From Plantactinospora sp040120695 (GTDB taxonomy: Bacteria > Actinomycetota > Actinomycetes > Mycobacteriales > Micromonosporaceae), in NCBI RefSeq assembly GCF_040120695.1, contig NZ_JBEEAC010000001.1:434001-498000 (forward strand): a stretch of DNA of 64,000 nucleotides, written 5' to 3'. The notes under the pieces were generated by a model. It did no database searches, had not been told where the DNA came from, and saw nothing but the letters and a program-made list of their open reading frames with translations. A program made the position numbers and the translations under genes. Shown here piece by piece: positions 33,669 to 43,192 of this stretch. Numbering within the stretch: the stretch's first letter is position 1; each line of letters opens with the position of its first letter.

Positions 33669-36600
33669 GTGACCACCGGTGGGGGATGGGCACCGGCTGG
33701 CGACGAGCGGCCCGATCCGGTGGTGCTGCCCAGGCCGAGGCTGATCAGGCGCCTCGACCAGCTGTCCGCCCGTGGGTTCGTGGCGGTCGTCGCCGGCCCG
33801 GGTACCGGCAAGACGACCCTGCTGCGGGAGTGGGTGACCCGCGGGCCCACCGCGTGGCACAGCCTGGGTCCCGAGGACCGCGATCAGGGGCACCTCTTCA
33901 CCGCCCTCGCCACGGCGCTGCGCACCGTCGGCATCCCGGTACCCGGCCCAGGGGCCCACGACGACCCGTCCGTGCTCGCCGGACTGCTCGCCGACGCACT
34001 GTCCACCACCGCCCCGGCTGCCCCTGCCACCACCGCCCCGGCCGTGGGGGCGGCTGCCGGGTCGGCCGACCCGGCCCGGCTCCGGTTGGTGCTCGACGAC
34101 GCGCACCTGGTGGACCCCGGTCCGGGCGCCAGCCTGCTGGCGGCGCTGGCCGGCCGGATGCCCGCCGGCACGGTACTGGTGCTCGCCGGCCGACACCCGG
34201 TGCCGTTCCCGACCGGCCCACTGCGATCCAGCGGCCGGCTCGGCGAGATCACCGCCGCTGACCTGGCCCTCACCCCGGCCGAGGTACGGCGGATGCTGGC
34301 GGGCGCCGGGGCACCCGGGCAGCACCCGATCGTCCGGCGCGGTGCGCTCGACGCTGCCGACTCACCCGGGGTGGTCGCCGCGATCGCCGGCCTCGTCAAG
34401 GTCGCCACGGAACGGGGACGCCGGACATCGTGGCCGAGCGCGGGCGGGACCCTGGCGCCACCGGAACTGGACGAGCTGCCGCCGACGCTCGACGAGGCCG
34501 ACCTGGCCGCACTCTGGACGCTGTCGGCGATCCAGCGGGCCGGTCCGGGCTCGCGGGGCGCCGGAGCCTACCACCGGGCGCTGGCTGCGCTGGCCGGTCG
34601 GCGACGGATCGCCGCGGGCGACCTCCTACCGCTGCGGGCGGCCCGGCTGGTCCTCGGCGGGCCGTCCGGGATTCCCGACGTCGACCTGCTGCTCGCCGAG
34701 TCGGCGGTACGCGACGACCAGCACGACGAGGCGCTGCGTTACCTGGCGGCCGTACCTGCCGGGACGCCACTGCCGGCGGCGCTGGCCTGGCAACTCGGTG
34801 CCCTGCTGCACCGGCGCGGTGAGTTCGACGACGCGGAGGCGCTGCTCGAACGGGCGGCACCCGGGGACGGAACGTCCGGGCTGGCAGACCAGGCGCAGGT
34901 CATGGCGGGCCGGGCGGCGGTGCGGTGGGCCCGGGGCGACGGGGCCCGGACCAGGGAACTCGCCGACGAGGCGGTCCGGTTGGCCGAGACGAGCCGGGAC
35001 GACGCGGCGATCGCGGCCGCCTACGTGGCCCGGGCGCTGGCCACGTTCAGCGCCGGGGACCGGGCCGGTAACGAGCACGCGTACGCCCGGGCGCTAGCCG
35101 CGGCCGTTCGCGCCGGTGACCTCGGGCAACAGTTGCGGATCCACTGCAACGTCGGCTCGCGGCTGGCGGAGGAGGGCCGCTACCGGGCGGCGACCGAGGA
35201 ACTCGGCGCGGCGATCCGGCTCGGCGAGCGCACCGGGCAGCGGATGCTGTTGGCGCTGGCCCTGCACAACCGGGCCGAGGCGTGGCTGGGGCTCGGCGAA
35301 CTGGCCCGGGCCCGGGCCGACTCCGACGCGGCGCTCAGCCTCTGGCAGCGCGACGGGTCGCCGCTGGCCGCCTTCGGGCTGCTGCTGACCGCCCGGGTGC
35401 ACCGGGTCTGTGGCGCGACCAGCCAGGCGGTGGCCGCCTACCAGGCGGCGCTGGCGATGGCCGAACCCGACGGCAACGCCCAGGTGCTGACCGAGGCGTG
35501 CGCCGGGCTGGCGCGTACCCGGTACGCCGACGATCCCGCCCGGTCGGCCGAGTACGCCCGCCGCGCCCTGGCGATGCCGAGCGCCAACGGGCCCACCGTG
35601 GCCGAACTCGCCGCCGGCTGGGTGGCGCTCTGCTCCGGGAATCTCGACTCGGCCCGGCAACACGCCGAGCGGGCCCGCGCCGAGGCGGGATCCCGGCGGG
35701 ACCCGGCCGGGCTGGCCGAGGCGATCGAGCTCGCCGCGCTCGCCGCCGGGCTGGCCGGCACGGCGGCGAACGCGGCGGACCCGGTCCGCGGCGTCGGCGG
35801 CTCCGGCGGCGGCCGGACGCCGGACCGTCCGGTGGTGGGGCTGGTCGAGGCGGCACAGATCTGGGCCGAGGTCGGCAACGAGGTCGGACTGGCCACGAAC
35901 GCGCTGCTGCGGGCGCGGCTCGGCGCGGACCGGCCGGCCGAGGAGGTCGCCTGCCGGCGGCTGCACCGGCTCGGCGTACGCGAGGGAGCCTGGCATGTCG
36001 CCGGACCGCTGGCGGCGATCGGGCCGGCGCCGGTGCCGGAGGTCGAGGTGCAGACCCTGGGGCACTTCGTGGTCCGGCTGGCCGGCGTGCCGGTGCCGGC
36101 GGCGGCCTGGCAGTCCCGCAGGGCGCGGGAACTGCTGAAGCTGCTCGCCGGTCAGCTCGGCCGGCCGCTGGGCCGGGAGACCCTGGCCGCCGTGCTGTGG
36201 CCGGAGACGCCGCCGGAGGTGGCGCTGCGCCGGCTGTCGGTGCTCGTCTCGACGGTCCGGGCCGTGCTGGATCCGGACCGCCGGTACCCGGCCGACCGGT
36301 ACCTGCACACCGACCCGGCAACGGTGCGGTTCAACCCGGAGCGGGTGTCGGTGGACGCGGTGCGGTTCCACGACGCGGCCCGGTCGGCGATCGCGGCGGA
36401 CGGCGCCAGCCCACCGGACGGGCGTACCCGGCCGGAGGTGGGTGCGGCGACGGGGCAGTGGGACGAGGCGGGCGGCGTCGGGATACTGGGCCGGCTGGAG
36501 GCGGTCGTCGGGATGTACGCCGGGGACTTCTGCGCCGACGGCGAGGCCACCGGGGACTGGGTGGCCCGTCCGCGTACCGCGCTGGCCGAACTGCACCGCG

Positions 36601-36866
36601 AGCTGATCCGCCGGTTGGCCCGCCGGTGCCTGCGAATCGGCCGGCCGGAGGCGGCGGTCGGCTGGTACCTGCGGCTGACCACCGAGGACGGCTACGACGA
36701 ATCGGCCCACCTGGGACTGGTCAGCGCGCTGTCGGCCGCCGGCCGGCACGGCGAGGCCGCCCGCCGCTACCGGGACTATCTCGACCGGATGCGGGAGATC
36801 GAGGTCGAACCGGCGGCCTTTCCGCCGGGAACCGGCGAGACGGCCGGCGCCCTGAACGATTCCTGA
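33669..36866 (+). CDS. Large STAND-type regulator: NTPase, TPR-like and BTAD domains
   Basis: A 1,065-residue protein beginning with an NTPase domain (VAGPGTGKTTLL near residues 40-51; Asp in LRLVLDDAHLV), then long helical repeats of TPR type (about 350-700). A C-terminal AfsR/SARP-like segment comes last: VQTLGHFVVRLAGVPVPAAA, a winged helix (SRRARELLKLLAG, LRRLSVLVSTVRAVLDP) and a BTAD domain (ELHRELIRRLARRCLRIGRP). Such proteins integrate nucleotide binding with promoter activation, often for secondary metabolism. GTG start, 33 bp after the radical SAM gene, whose expression it may control. Confidence 0.85.
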   Translation: MTTGGGWAPAGDERPDPVVLPRPRLIRRLDQLSARGFVAVVAGPGTGKTTLLREWVTRGPTAWHSLGPEDRDQGHLFTALATALRTVGIPVPGPGAHDDPSVLAGLLADALSTTAPAAPATTAPAVGAAAGSADPARLRLVLDDAHLVDPGPGASLLAALAGRMPAGTVLVLAGRHPVPFPTGPLRSSGRLGEITAADLALTPAEVRRMLAGAGAPGQHPIVRRGALDAADSPGVVAAIAGLVKVATERGRRTSWPSAGGTLAPPELDELPPTLDEADLAALWTLSAIQRAGPGSRGAGAYHRALAALAGRRRIAAGDLLPLRAARLVLGGPSGIPDVDLLLAESAVRDDQHDEALRYLAAVPAGTPLPAALAWQLGALLHRRGEFDDAEALLERAAPGDGTSGLADQAQVMAGRAAVRWARGDGARTRELADEAVRLAETSRDDAAIAAAYVARALATFSAGDRAGNEHAYARALAAAVRAGDLGQQLRIHCNVGSRLAEEGRYRAATEELGAAIRLGERTGQRMLLALALHNRAEAWLGLGELARARADSDAALSLWQRDGSPLAAFGLLLTARVHRVCGATSQAVAAYQAALAMAEPDGNAQVLTEACAGLARTRYADDPARSAEYARRALAMPSANGPTVAELAAGWVALCSGNLDSARQHAERARAEAGSRRDPAGLAEAIELAALAAGLAGTAANAADPVRGVGGSGGGRTPDRPVVGLVEAAQIWAEVGNEVGLATNALLRARLGADRPAEEVACRRLHRLGVREGAWHVAGPLAAIGPAPVPEVEVQTLGHFVVRLAGVPVPAAAWQSRRARELLKLLAGQLGRPLGRETLAAVLWPETPPEVALRRLSVLVSTVRAVLDPDRRYPADRYLHTDPATVRFNPERVSVDAVRFHDAARSAIAADGASPPDGRTRPEVGAATGQWDEAGGVGILGRLEAVVGMYAGDFCADGEATGDWVARPRTALAELHRELIRRLARRCLRIGRPEAAVGWYLRLTTEDGYDESAHLGLVSALSAAGRHGEAARRYRDYLDRMREIEVEPAAFPPGTGETAGALNDS

Positions 36867-36931
36867 ACCGCCTCGGAACATCACCGCCCATCATGGAGCC
36901 CGACACGGCGGGTCGAGGGCGGAGGCGGCGG

Positions 36932-38374
36932 ATGTCCGGTTGGCGGGGGTGCGGCTCGTTGCTCGTGGTGGTCGTCCTGCTGGTCGGCGTCGGGGCGTGC
37001 GGAATCCGGCCGGGCGGCGACGGCGAACCGGGGGGCGCGATCGCCGCGAGCGAGGCGGGCCGCACCTACGGGTACGGCCCCAGCCGGGACCGGTCGATCA
37101 GGTACCAGCCGGACGTGGTGCTCGTCGAGGCGGGACCGGACGCGATCCGGTCGGCCAGCGCGGACGGGACGACCTGGGTACTCGACGCCGACGCGCCGGG
37201 CGTCGACGACCTCGAACCGGGCCGGATCATGTACGCCACCAGCCGGGCGGTCGGTCGGGTGGTGCAGGCGCGGCGGTCCGGGGACGATTTCGCCGTCACC
37301 CTCGCTCCGGTCACGCTCACCGAGGTGTTCCGGGACGCCCACTTCCGATCCGAGCAGCGATTCGACGAGGCCGACCTGGCGTACCAGGAGGTGCCGGACC
37401 TGCCCGGGGCGGTCGGCGTACCGGCCGGGTCGCGGTCGCCGGAAGCGGTCACCCCGATCGGGCTCGACGGGACCACCGTGCTCACGATGAACCCGGTGCG
37501 GCTCGCCCCGGCCGGCGGTGGCCGGCTGCCACCGGCGCGGGAGCGAAACTTCGCGGTCAGCGTCGGCGAGTGGGAGGCCCAGCCCTACCGGACGCAGGGC
37601 AAGCTCGGCCTGAAGATCGGGTACGCCGCCAACGAGAACCTCAAGGTCTACATCGACTTCGCGATGAACGTCGCCGACCTGCGGATCCGGGCCGACGTGC
37701 CGATCTCGAACGGGCGGATCGGCAGTGGCACGTTCGCGGTCGACGGCATCCGGAGCATCTCGGTCGACGTCTCCGCCGGCGCCGCGAACGGCGCGGACGA
37801 CAACCGGAAGGTCCGCGTCGAGGTACCGGTCGAGATCAACATTCCGGTACCGGGTGAGCCGCTGGTGTACAGCAACACCTGGAAGTTCATCGTGACCACC
37901 GGGCTGAGCGGTCGGAACACCACGGTGACGGCGGCCGGGGAGTGGGCGGTCAACGGCACCCTCGGCATCATCGGCGGTACGTTGCAGAAGCCGACCCTCT
38001 CGGTGGTGCGCAGCATCATGGACTCGATCACCGGCATCTCGATCGGTCCCAGCGGGCTCGCCTTCGCCGTGGAGACGAAGATCCAGTTCGGTATCGGCAT
38101 TCCGGCCGCCTTCGCCGGCCCGTACGCCAAGCTTGTGGTCGACCTCGGCGTCACCAACGGCTCGGCGCTGGGTGCCCCGCTGGCCCGGTGCGTGTCGGCG
38201 AGCCTGAACGCCAAGGTCGGCGGCGGCTTCGGGATCACCGCCTCGTCCAAGGCGGTCGAGGCGCTGAAGAAGCTGCTGCCGACGAAGCTGAAGTTCGAGC
38301 TGGAGAGCGAGCAGTTGTGGCCGATCCACCGGGCGGCCCAGACCCTGCCGAACGTCCCACTCTGCGTGGGCTGA
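36932..38374 (+). CDS. Large putative lipoprotein
   Basis: The 480-residue product starts MSGWRGCGSLLVVVVLLVGV then GACGIRPGG, a lipoprotein signal with lipobox VGAC. The mature protein is beta-rich with alternating hydrophobic residues (KVRVEVPVEINIPVPGEPLV, FAVETKIQFGIGIP) as in membrane-surface or tubular lipid-binding folds. ATG 36932 with GGAGG six bases upstream is preferred over ATG 36893. It lies 66 bp after the BTAD regulator and 14 bp before a DUF3558-like lipoprotein gene, so the two lipoproteins are likely co-transcribed. Function unknown. Confidence 0.75.
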   Translation: MSGWRGCGSLLVVVVLLVGVGACGIRPGGDGEPGGAIAASEAGRTYGYGPSRDRSIRYQPDVVLVEAGPDAIRSASADGTTWVLDADAPGVDDLEPGRIMYATSRAVGRVVQARRSGDDFAVTLAPVTLTEVFRDAHFRSEQRFDEADLAYQEVPDLPGAVGVPAGSRSPEAVTPIGLDGTTVLTMNPVRLAPAGGGRLPPARERNFAVSVGEWEAQPYRTQGKLGLKIGYAANENLKVYIDFAMNVADLRIRADVPISNGRIGSGTFAVDGIRSISVDVSAGAANGADDNRKVRVEVPVEINIPVPGEPLVYSNTWKFIVTTGLSGRNTTVTAAGEWAVNGTLGIIGGTLQKPTLSVVRSIMDSITGISIGPSGLAFAVETKIQFGIGIPAAFAGPYAKLVVDLGVTNGSALGAPLARCVSASLNAKVGGGFGITASSKAVEALKKLLPTKLKFELESEQLWPIHRAAQTLPNVPLCVG

Positions 38375-38387
38375 GAGGAAGGCTCCA

Positions 38388-38927
38388 ATGATCGTCCGTA
38401 GCCGCCCGCTGCTGGTGACCCTGACGGCGCTCGCGCTCGCCCTCCCCACCGGGTGCGGCCGGTTCGGCGGCGACCCGCCGGTCGCCGCACCGCAGGACGC
38501 CCCACCGGCCGCGACCGGCGCCGACCCGGTGACCGAGCCGACCTCGGCGCCGCCGGCGGCCGCGTCGCTGGACGCCTGTGCCCTGGTCACCAGGGCCGAG
38601 GCCGAGAAGCTGGCCGGTACGCCGCTGGAGGACGCCGTACCGGTGCGCGAGACGTGCAGCTACACCGGGCCGGTCACCGGGCCGACCGCCCAGGTGGAGA
38701 TCTACGTCGGGGACGGGGCGAAGAAGTTCCTCGACATCGAGCGTGAACTCGACCACGAGATCTGGCCGCTGCCCGGAATCGGTGACGAGGCGTACGCCGA
38801 GGACGGCGCCGTCTTCGTGCACAAGGGCGGGCAGTGGGTCGCGGTCAAGCTGGTACTGCTGAACGACCCGAAGGAGAGCCGGAAGCCGCTGGAGGAGGTG
38901 GCCCGCACCGTCGCCGGCCGGATGTGA
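38388..38927 (+). CDS. DUF3558-like lipoprotein
   Basis: The 179-residue protein has a signal peptide with lipobox LPTGC, a Pro/Ala linker, then LDACALVTRAEAEKLAGTPL, CSYTG and GIGDEAYAEDGAVFVHKGGQ, the pattern of small actinobacterial DUF3558 lipoproteins, with two cysteines that could form a disulfide. GAGAGGAAGG precedes the ATG. It is the last gene of the lipoprotein pair and faces the Ser/Thr kinase gene. The family has no established activity. Confidence 0.8.
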   Translation: MIVRSRPLLVTLTALALALPTGCGRFGGDPPVAAPQDAPPAATGADPVTEPTSAPPAAASLDACALVTRAEAEKLAGTPLEDAVPVRETCSYTGPVTGPTAQVEIYVGDGAKKFLDIERELDHEIWPLPGIGDEAYAEDGAVFVHKGGQWVAVKLVLLNDPKESRKPLEEVARTVAGRM

Positions 38928-39014
38928 GCCCTTGCCGGTGTCGCCGGCCAGCAGCCGGGCCCGGTACGCCGGAAACCCATCGCGCCGACATAGCCGAGTG
39001 TCGCCGGCCCGTGC

Positions 39015-40568
39015 TCACTCCGAGCCGGTGTTGGTGGTCGAGGGGACACCGTCGGTACAGGTGACGGTCATCTGCACGGTGTGGTTGCCGTGCCGGAACC
39101 TGACCATCGTGGCCGGCGCCGGACCGGGTTCGACAGCGTCGGTCCGGTAGGGACGGTTCGGCGTCCAGGAGAGCAGCCAGGCGCCGCCGTCGGTACAGCT
39201 GGCCCGGACCGATCCGCCGTCCGACGTCAGCGTCCTCGGCTCCGGCGTCGCGGTCGGCGGCGACTCCGGAGACGACGGCGCCGGCTCGCCCGGCCCGGTC
39301 GGTATCCCGCCGTCCGGGTCTCCGCCGCCCGGCTCCCCGCCCGGGACTCCGCCCGGCTGACCTCCCGGCGGGAACCCGGTCACCGGACCGGGTACGGGGT
39401 CGCCGAGCGGTGTACCCGGCGCGCCGGCGACCGGGGTCAGCGGCCCCGGCCCGGCCGGTGGGGGGACGGAGTCGCCACCGGTGCTCCCCGACGGTCCGGT
39501 GTACGCGGTCGGCCGGTCGCTCGGACCGGACTCCGCGGCACCGCGCGGGCTCGACCCCGAGCCGAGCGGGTCGGCGAGCCAGAGCAGGAGCGCGGTGACC
39601 GCGACGGCCGCCGCGCCGGTCACCAGCACCCCGGCGCGGCGCCGGGCGGCCCGGCCGTGGACGGCCCGGGGCACCAGCACGGTCGAGGGTTCACCGTCGA
39701 CCGCGGCCGGAGCCAGTGAGTGGGCGAGTTCGTCGTCGACGATCCGCACGCCGGCGGCCCGAGCGAGCGTGGCGGCCACCTCGCGGGCCGGCGGACGCTG
39801 TTCCGGGTCCTTGTCGAGGCAGCGCCGGCAGAGCTCGGCGACCTTCGCCGGCACGTCGGGCAGCGGCGGGAGCGGTGCCGGCTCGACATAGACGTGCGCC
39901 CGCAACATCTGGGTCACCGTCTCCGTGCTCCACGGCGGGTGACCGGCGAGCAGGCGGTAGAGCAGGACCCCGACGCCGTACACGTCGGAGGCGGGCACGA
40001 CGGCGTCCCCGCTGATCCGTTCCGGGGCGAGATAGCCGGGGGTGCCGAGCAACTCGTCACCCCACTCGTCGGCATCTCCGTGTCCCACCGCGGCGGCGAT
40101 GCCGAAGTCGACGACCTTCGCGCCGGCCGGGGTCACCATCACGTTGCCGGGCTTGATGTCCCGGTGCACCAGGCCACGGTCGTGGGCGGCGGCCAGCGCC
40201 GCCGCCACCTCGGCGCAGATCCGGAAGCCGACCTTCGGCGGCAGCGGGCCGGCCGCGAGGCGCTGTTCGAGGGTACGGCCCTCGACGAGTTCCATCACCA
40301 CGTAGGGGACGCAGGTCAGGCCGGTGGCGGACTCGCCGAAGTCGTACACCTGGGCGACGTTGGGGTGCGACAGCGCCGCCGCGGCCCGCGCCTCCTGCCG
40401 GATCCGGCGTCGTGAGACCGGGTCCCGGGCATGCGGGCCGGCCAGCAACTTGACCGCGACGGGACGGCCGAGTACCTCGTCACGGGCCCGCCAGACCACC
40501 GCCATACCGCCCCGGCCGAGCTGGTCTTCGAGCCGGTAGCGGCCGCCGAGTACCTGCTGCGCCTCCAC
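39015..40568 (-). CDS. Transmembrane Ser/Thr protein kinase (PknB-like)
   Basis: The 517-residue protein has all kinase motifs: LGRGGMAVVWRARDEVLGRP with VAVKLL, HRDIKPGNVMV (catalytic Asp), VDFGIA (DFG) and GTPGYLAPE. After the kinase domain (1-275) come a juxtamembrane segment, one helix near residues 316-335 (VLVTGAAAVAVTALLLWLA), a long Pro/Gly-rich external linker and a small C-terminal domain with two cysteines (RASCTDGG, VTCTDG). That end has no PASTA repeats, so the signal sensed is not evidently muropeptide. ATG at 40568; monocistronic. Confidence 0.92.
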   Translation of the reverse strand: MEAQQVLGGRYRLEDQLGRGGMAVVWRARDEVLGRPVAVKLLAGPHARDPVSRRRIRQEARAAAALSHPNVAQVYDFGESATGLTCVPYVVMELVEGRTLEQRLAAGPLPPKVGFRICAEVAAALAAAHDRGLVHRDIKPGNVMVTPAGAKVVDFGIAAAVGHGDADEWGDELLGTPGYLAPERISGDAVVPASDVYGVGVLLYRLLAGHPPWSTETVTQMLRAHVYVEPAPLPPLPDVPAKVAELCRRCLDKDPEQRPPAREVAATLARAAGVRIVDDELAHSLAPAAVDGEPSTVLVPRAVHGRAARRRAGVLVTGAAAVAVTALLLWLADPLGSGSSPRGAAESGPSDRPTAYTGPSGSTGGDSVPPPAGPGPLTPVAGAPGTPLGDPVPGPVTGFPPGGQPGGVPGGEPGGGDPDGGIPTGPGEPAPSSPESPPTATPEPRTLTSDGGSVRASCTDGGAWLLSWTPNRPYRTDAVEPGPAPATMVRFRHGNHTVQMTVTCTDGVPSTTNTGSE

Positions 40569-40735
40569 GCGGAACAGTCTGCGCCGCGCGGCTGCACCCC
40601 GCTCGGTCTACACGCCGACCGGAACGGGCATTGTCCTCGATCGGGCAGCAACTCGACCGAACGGGCGAGGGCGGAATCGGGTGGTGGTCGGCGTGTCAGC
40701 TCGTCACCCGCGGACCGAACAGGCCAGCCGCACCG
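40569..40735. other. Intergenic stretch between kinase and MarR genes
   Basis: No gene is supported; it contains the kinase promoter region and the end of the MarR gene. Confidence 0.3.
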
Positions 40736-41158
40736 TCAGCCCAGTGCCTTGCGTAGCAGCGCCGTCAACTGGTCCTGTTCGTCGGGTGAGAGTCGCCCGA
40801 CCGCGGTGCGGGCGAAGGTGAAGGCTGTGGCGAACCGTTGGTTGATCTCGTCTCCTCGGGGGGTTCGTGCGACGAGCCGGGCGCGGCGGTCCCTGGGATT
40901 CGGTTCGCGGGTCACCAGGCCGAGCGCTTCGAGACGCATGACGATCTGGGTGATGTTGGAAGCATCACAGCCGAGTTCCTCGGCCAGGGCGCCCATGCCG
41001 CGCCGCTGGTCGAGTCGTCCCAGCAGACAGGCCTGGGCCGGGGTGAGCGACAGCTCGGCCGCGGCCGCCTCGTAGGCGCGGTCGTATGCGTCGACCAGGT
41101 CGAACAGGACCGCCTCGGCCTGGGACGAGGTGGTTACGGGTCCGTTCGGCAGGGCCAT
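40736..41158 (-). CDS. MarR-family transcriptional regulator
   Basis: The 140-residue protein has the winged helix of MarR: LTPAQACLLGRLDQRRGMGA, LAEELGCDASNITQIVMRLE, LGLVTREPNPRDRRARLVAR. It is divergent from a gene remnant that ends as an NADPH:quinone-reductase-like protein, a common MarR target, so its original partner may have been lost. A TACTAAAGTA palindrome lies in the shared upstream region. Confidence 0.9.
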   Translation of the reverse strand: MALPNGPVTTSSQAEAVLFDLVDAYDRAYEAAAAELSLTPAQACLLGRLDQRRGMGALAEELGCDASNITQIVMRLEALGLVTREPNPRDRRARLVARTPRGDEINQRFATAFTFARTAVGRLSPDEQDQLTALLRKALG

Positions 41159-41220
41159 GCGCCCAGCCTAGAACAGGTACTTGACCCGCTCAAACAGTTG
41201 TGATCGACTAATGCTTGATC

Positions 41221-41230
41221 TACTAAAGTA
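41221..41230. promoter_or_regulatory. Palindrome in MarR divergent region, candidate operator
   Basis: TACTAAAGTA has perfect TACT/AGTA arms in an AT-rich patch (41200-41233) between the MarR gene and the remnant. MarR sites are often short AT-rich palindromes, but only one copy is seen. Confidence 0.35.
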
Positions 41231-41244
41231 ATCGGGGGGAGCCA

Positions 41245-41484
41245 ATGGAGAGCAAAGCCTGGCCGAACGGGGTCCTGCCGCTGCCGGTGACGTCGCTGGA
41301 CGCGACGGTCTCCTACTACGACGGGGACCGAGGCCGGGCCGCCACCGATCGGCTGAACGCCATCATCGAGGCGAGCTCGTTCGAGGTCCACGTCGCCCGG
41401 ACCTTCCCGTTGGAGCGGGCCCAGGATGCGCATCGCGCCCTGAACGATCACTATCTCGGGAAGCTGGTCCTCAGGGTCGGATAG
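41245..41484 (+). pseudogene. Quinone-oxidoreductase C-terminus fused to an unrelated start
   Basis: Of 79 residues, the last 40 (FEVHVARTFPLERAQDAHRA, then LNDHYLGKLVLRVG) are the end of a medium-chain NADPH:quinone/alcohol dehydrogenase. The first part has WPNGVLPLPVTSLDATVSYY, which looks like the opening strand of a glyoxalase/VOC protein and does not belong in the dehydrogenase fold. A strong GGGGGGAG sequence precedes the ATG. An internal deletion joining two genes is the simplest origin. A product may still be made but cannot be an enzyme of either family. Confidence 0.6.
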
Positions 41485-41530
41485 CACGGCGGGGAAGGCC
41501 GAGGCGGCGATATCGGGGCATAGTGGGCAT

Positions 41531-41893
41531 ATGCGTGAACTGTCCAACGATGATCTCGGGCTGCTGCTCTCCGTCTTCGTCCTGCTCCTGATCGCCTTCG
41601 GGATCGATTTCCATATGTCCACCCGTGCCGCGCAGCGACACCGCCGAGGCGCGATCTTCGCCGGCTTCGTCAGCCTGGTCGGCGAATGCACGACGGCCGT
41701 CACGCTCGTGCTGACCTGGGTCGCCCTCTGGAGCCCCGCCGCCTGGGAGCGGATCGACAACCTGCTGGTGTTCATCCCGGGAACGATCGCCGTGCTCTGC
41801 GCCGTCCTCCTCACCGGTTCGAAGGCGCTCAACCGGGTGATTCGGATCGCACGGGTGCGCTCGATCGACGGCACCGGACACGACGCCGGATAG
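41531..41893 (+). CDS. Small three-helix membrane protein
   Basis: A 120-residue protein with three clear hydrophobic segments (LLLSVFVLLLIAFGIDF, AVTLVLTWVALWSP, NLLVFIPGTIAVLCAVLLTG) and basic loops. No conserved motif or family is recognised. The ATG at 41531 is within a short gap after the gene remnant; the ribosome-binding signal is weak. Role unknown; its location before the polysaccharide locus may be coincidental. Confidence 0.6.
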   Translation: MRELSNDDLGLLLSVFVLLLIAFGIDFHMSTRAAQRHRRGAIFAGFVSLVGECTTAVTLVLTWVALWSPAAWERIDNLLVFIPGTIAVLCAVLLTGSKALNRVIRIARVRSIDGTGHDAG

Positions 41894-42032
41894 CCCCGAC
41901 GGTTCGCACGACCGCCCGTCACGGTCGTGCGAACCGTCGCTGACCAGCGGCGCAGTATCGGCGGGCGGACCGGTCGGATCGGTCGAAGAGCCGGGACCTT
42001 TCCCTGTTGCGCCAATCAGTAGCATCGAGTCC

Positions 42033-43106
42033 ATGCCACACCAACCCCAACTCGCGGAGTCGGAGTCCACCGAGGTGCTCGCGGTGTCCCCCGACGGGAG
42101 TTCCACCGGAGCACCCGCTCCGAAACGGCGGCGCACCAGGCGGATCCTCCTCATCACGCTGCTGGTGTTGGCATTGCTCGGCGGCGGGGGAGCGGTCGCG
42201 GCCGGCATCTACGTCCACTCGCTGGAGTCGGGCATCGAGCGGGTCGAGGCGTTCGACGCCGTTCCCGAGGAGTCACGCCCGGTCAAGGTGGCGAAGGACG
42301 CCAAGAACATCCTGATTCTGGGCAGCGACACCCGTGACCCGTCCAACGCCGACGGATCACGCAGCGACACCATCATCCTCGCCCACCTGCCGGCGGACCG
42401 GTCGAGCGCCCAACTCGTCTCGATCCCCCGGGACACCTGGGTGCACGTGCCCAGATCCAAGGACGGCAAGCACGGCGGCCGGGACGCCAAAATCAACGCG
42501 GCCTACGCCTGGGGCGGCATCCCGCTGATGGTGCAGACGGTGGAGAAGTTCACCGGGGTCCGCGTCGACCACGTCGCGATCGTCGACTTCTCCGGTTTCA
42601 AGGAGATCGTGGACGCGCTCGGCGGGATCCAGCTCACCGTCGAGCAGAGCTTCACCTCGACGCACTCGCTGCTGCCCACCGGCCGTCGGGAGTTCAAGAA
42701 GGGCCCGCAGGTCATGGACGGCGCGCAGGCGTTGGACTACGCCCGGGAGCGCTACGCGTTCAAGGACGGGGACTTCGCCCGGATCCGGCACCAGCAGCAG
42801 GTCATCCGCGCCATCCTGGACAAGGCCGCCTCCGGCGGCACCCTGGCCAATCCGGCCAAGCTGAACTCGTTCATCCGGGCCTCCGCCGACGCGGTCTCGG
42901 TCGACAAGACCCTCTCCCTGCTCGACATGGGCATGGAGCTGCGGCACCTGCGCAGCGGCAACCTGAGCTTCATCACCAGCCCGACCAAGGGCACCGGCGA
43001 GGTCGGCAACGAGAGCGTCGTGTTCGCCAAGACCGACGAGGCGAAGAGGTTCTACGACGCCGTCCGGCGCGACGCCGTACCCGAGATCCTGAGTGGAGTG
43101 AAGTGA
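42033..43106 (+). CDS. LytR-CpsA-Psr (LCP) family glycopolymer ligase
   Basis: The 357-residue protein has a basic cytoplasmic start, one membrane helix (RILLITLLVLALLGGGGAVA) and an external LCP domain: ILGSDTRDPSNADGSRSDTI, LVSIPRDTWVHVP, DFSGFKEIVDALGGIQLTV, ALDYARERY and FARIRHQQQVI. The conserved Arg/Asp residues that hold the polyprenyl pyrophosphate are present. LCP enzymes attach secondary glycopolymers to peptidoglycan. Standing at the left edge of the polysaccharide locus, it probably anchors that product to the cell wall. Confidence 0.92.
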   Translation: MPHQPQLAESESTEVLAVSPDGSSTGAPAPKRRRTRRILLITLLVLALLGGGGAVAAGIYVHSLESGIERVEAFDAVPEESRPVKVAKDAKNILILGSDTRDPSNADGSRSDTIILAHLPADRSSAQLVSIPRDTWVHVPRSKDGKHGGRDAKINAAYAWGGIPLMVQTVEKFTGVRVDHVAIVDFSGFKEIVDALGGIQLTVEQSFTSTHSLLPTGRREFKKGPQVMDGAQALDYARERYAFKDGDFARIRHQQQVIRAILDKAASGGTLANPAKLNSFIRASADAVSVDKTLSLLDMGMELRHLRSGNLSFITSPTKGTGEVGNESVVFAKTDEAKRFYDAVRRDAVPEILSGVK

Positions 43107-43192
43107 CCGCACCCACCGGTGGGAATGCTCGCGGCGTAATCCCGCGCCGGGGGCCGGCGTAGCGGAGGTTGTCGTTACGGGGGAGGAAGTAG

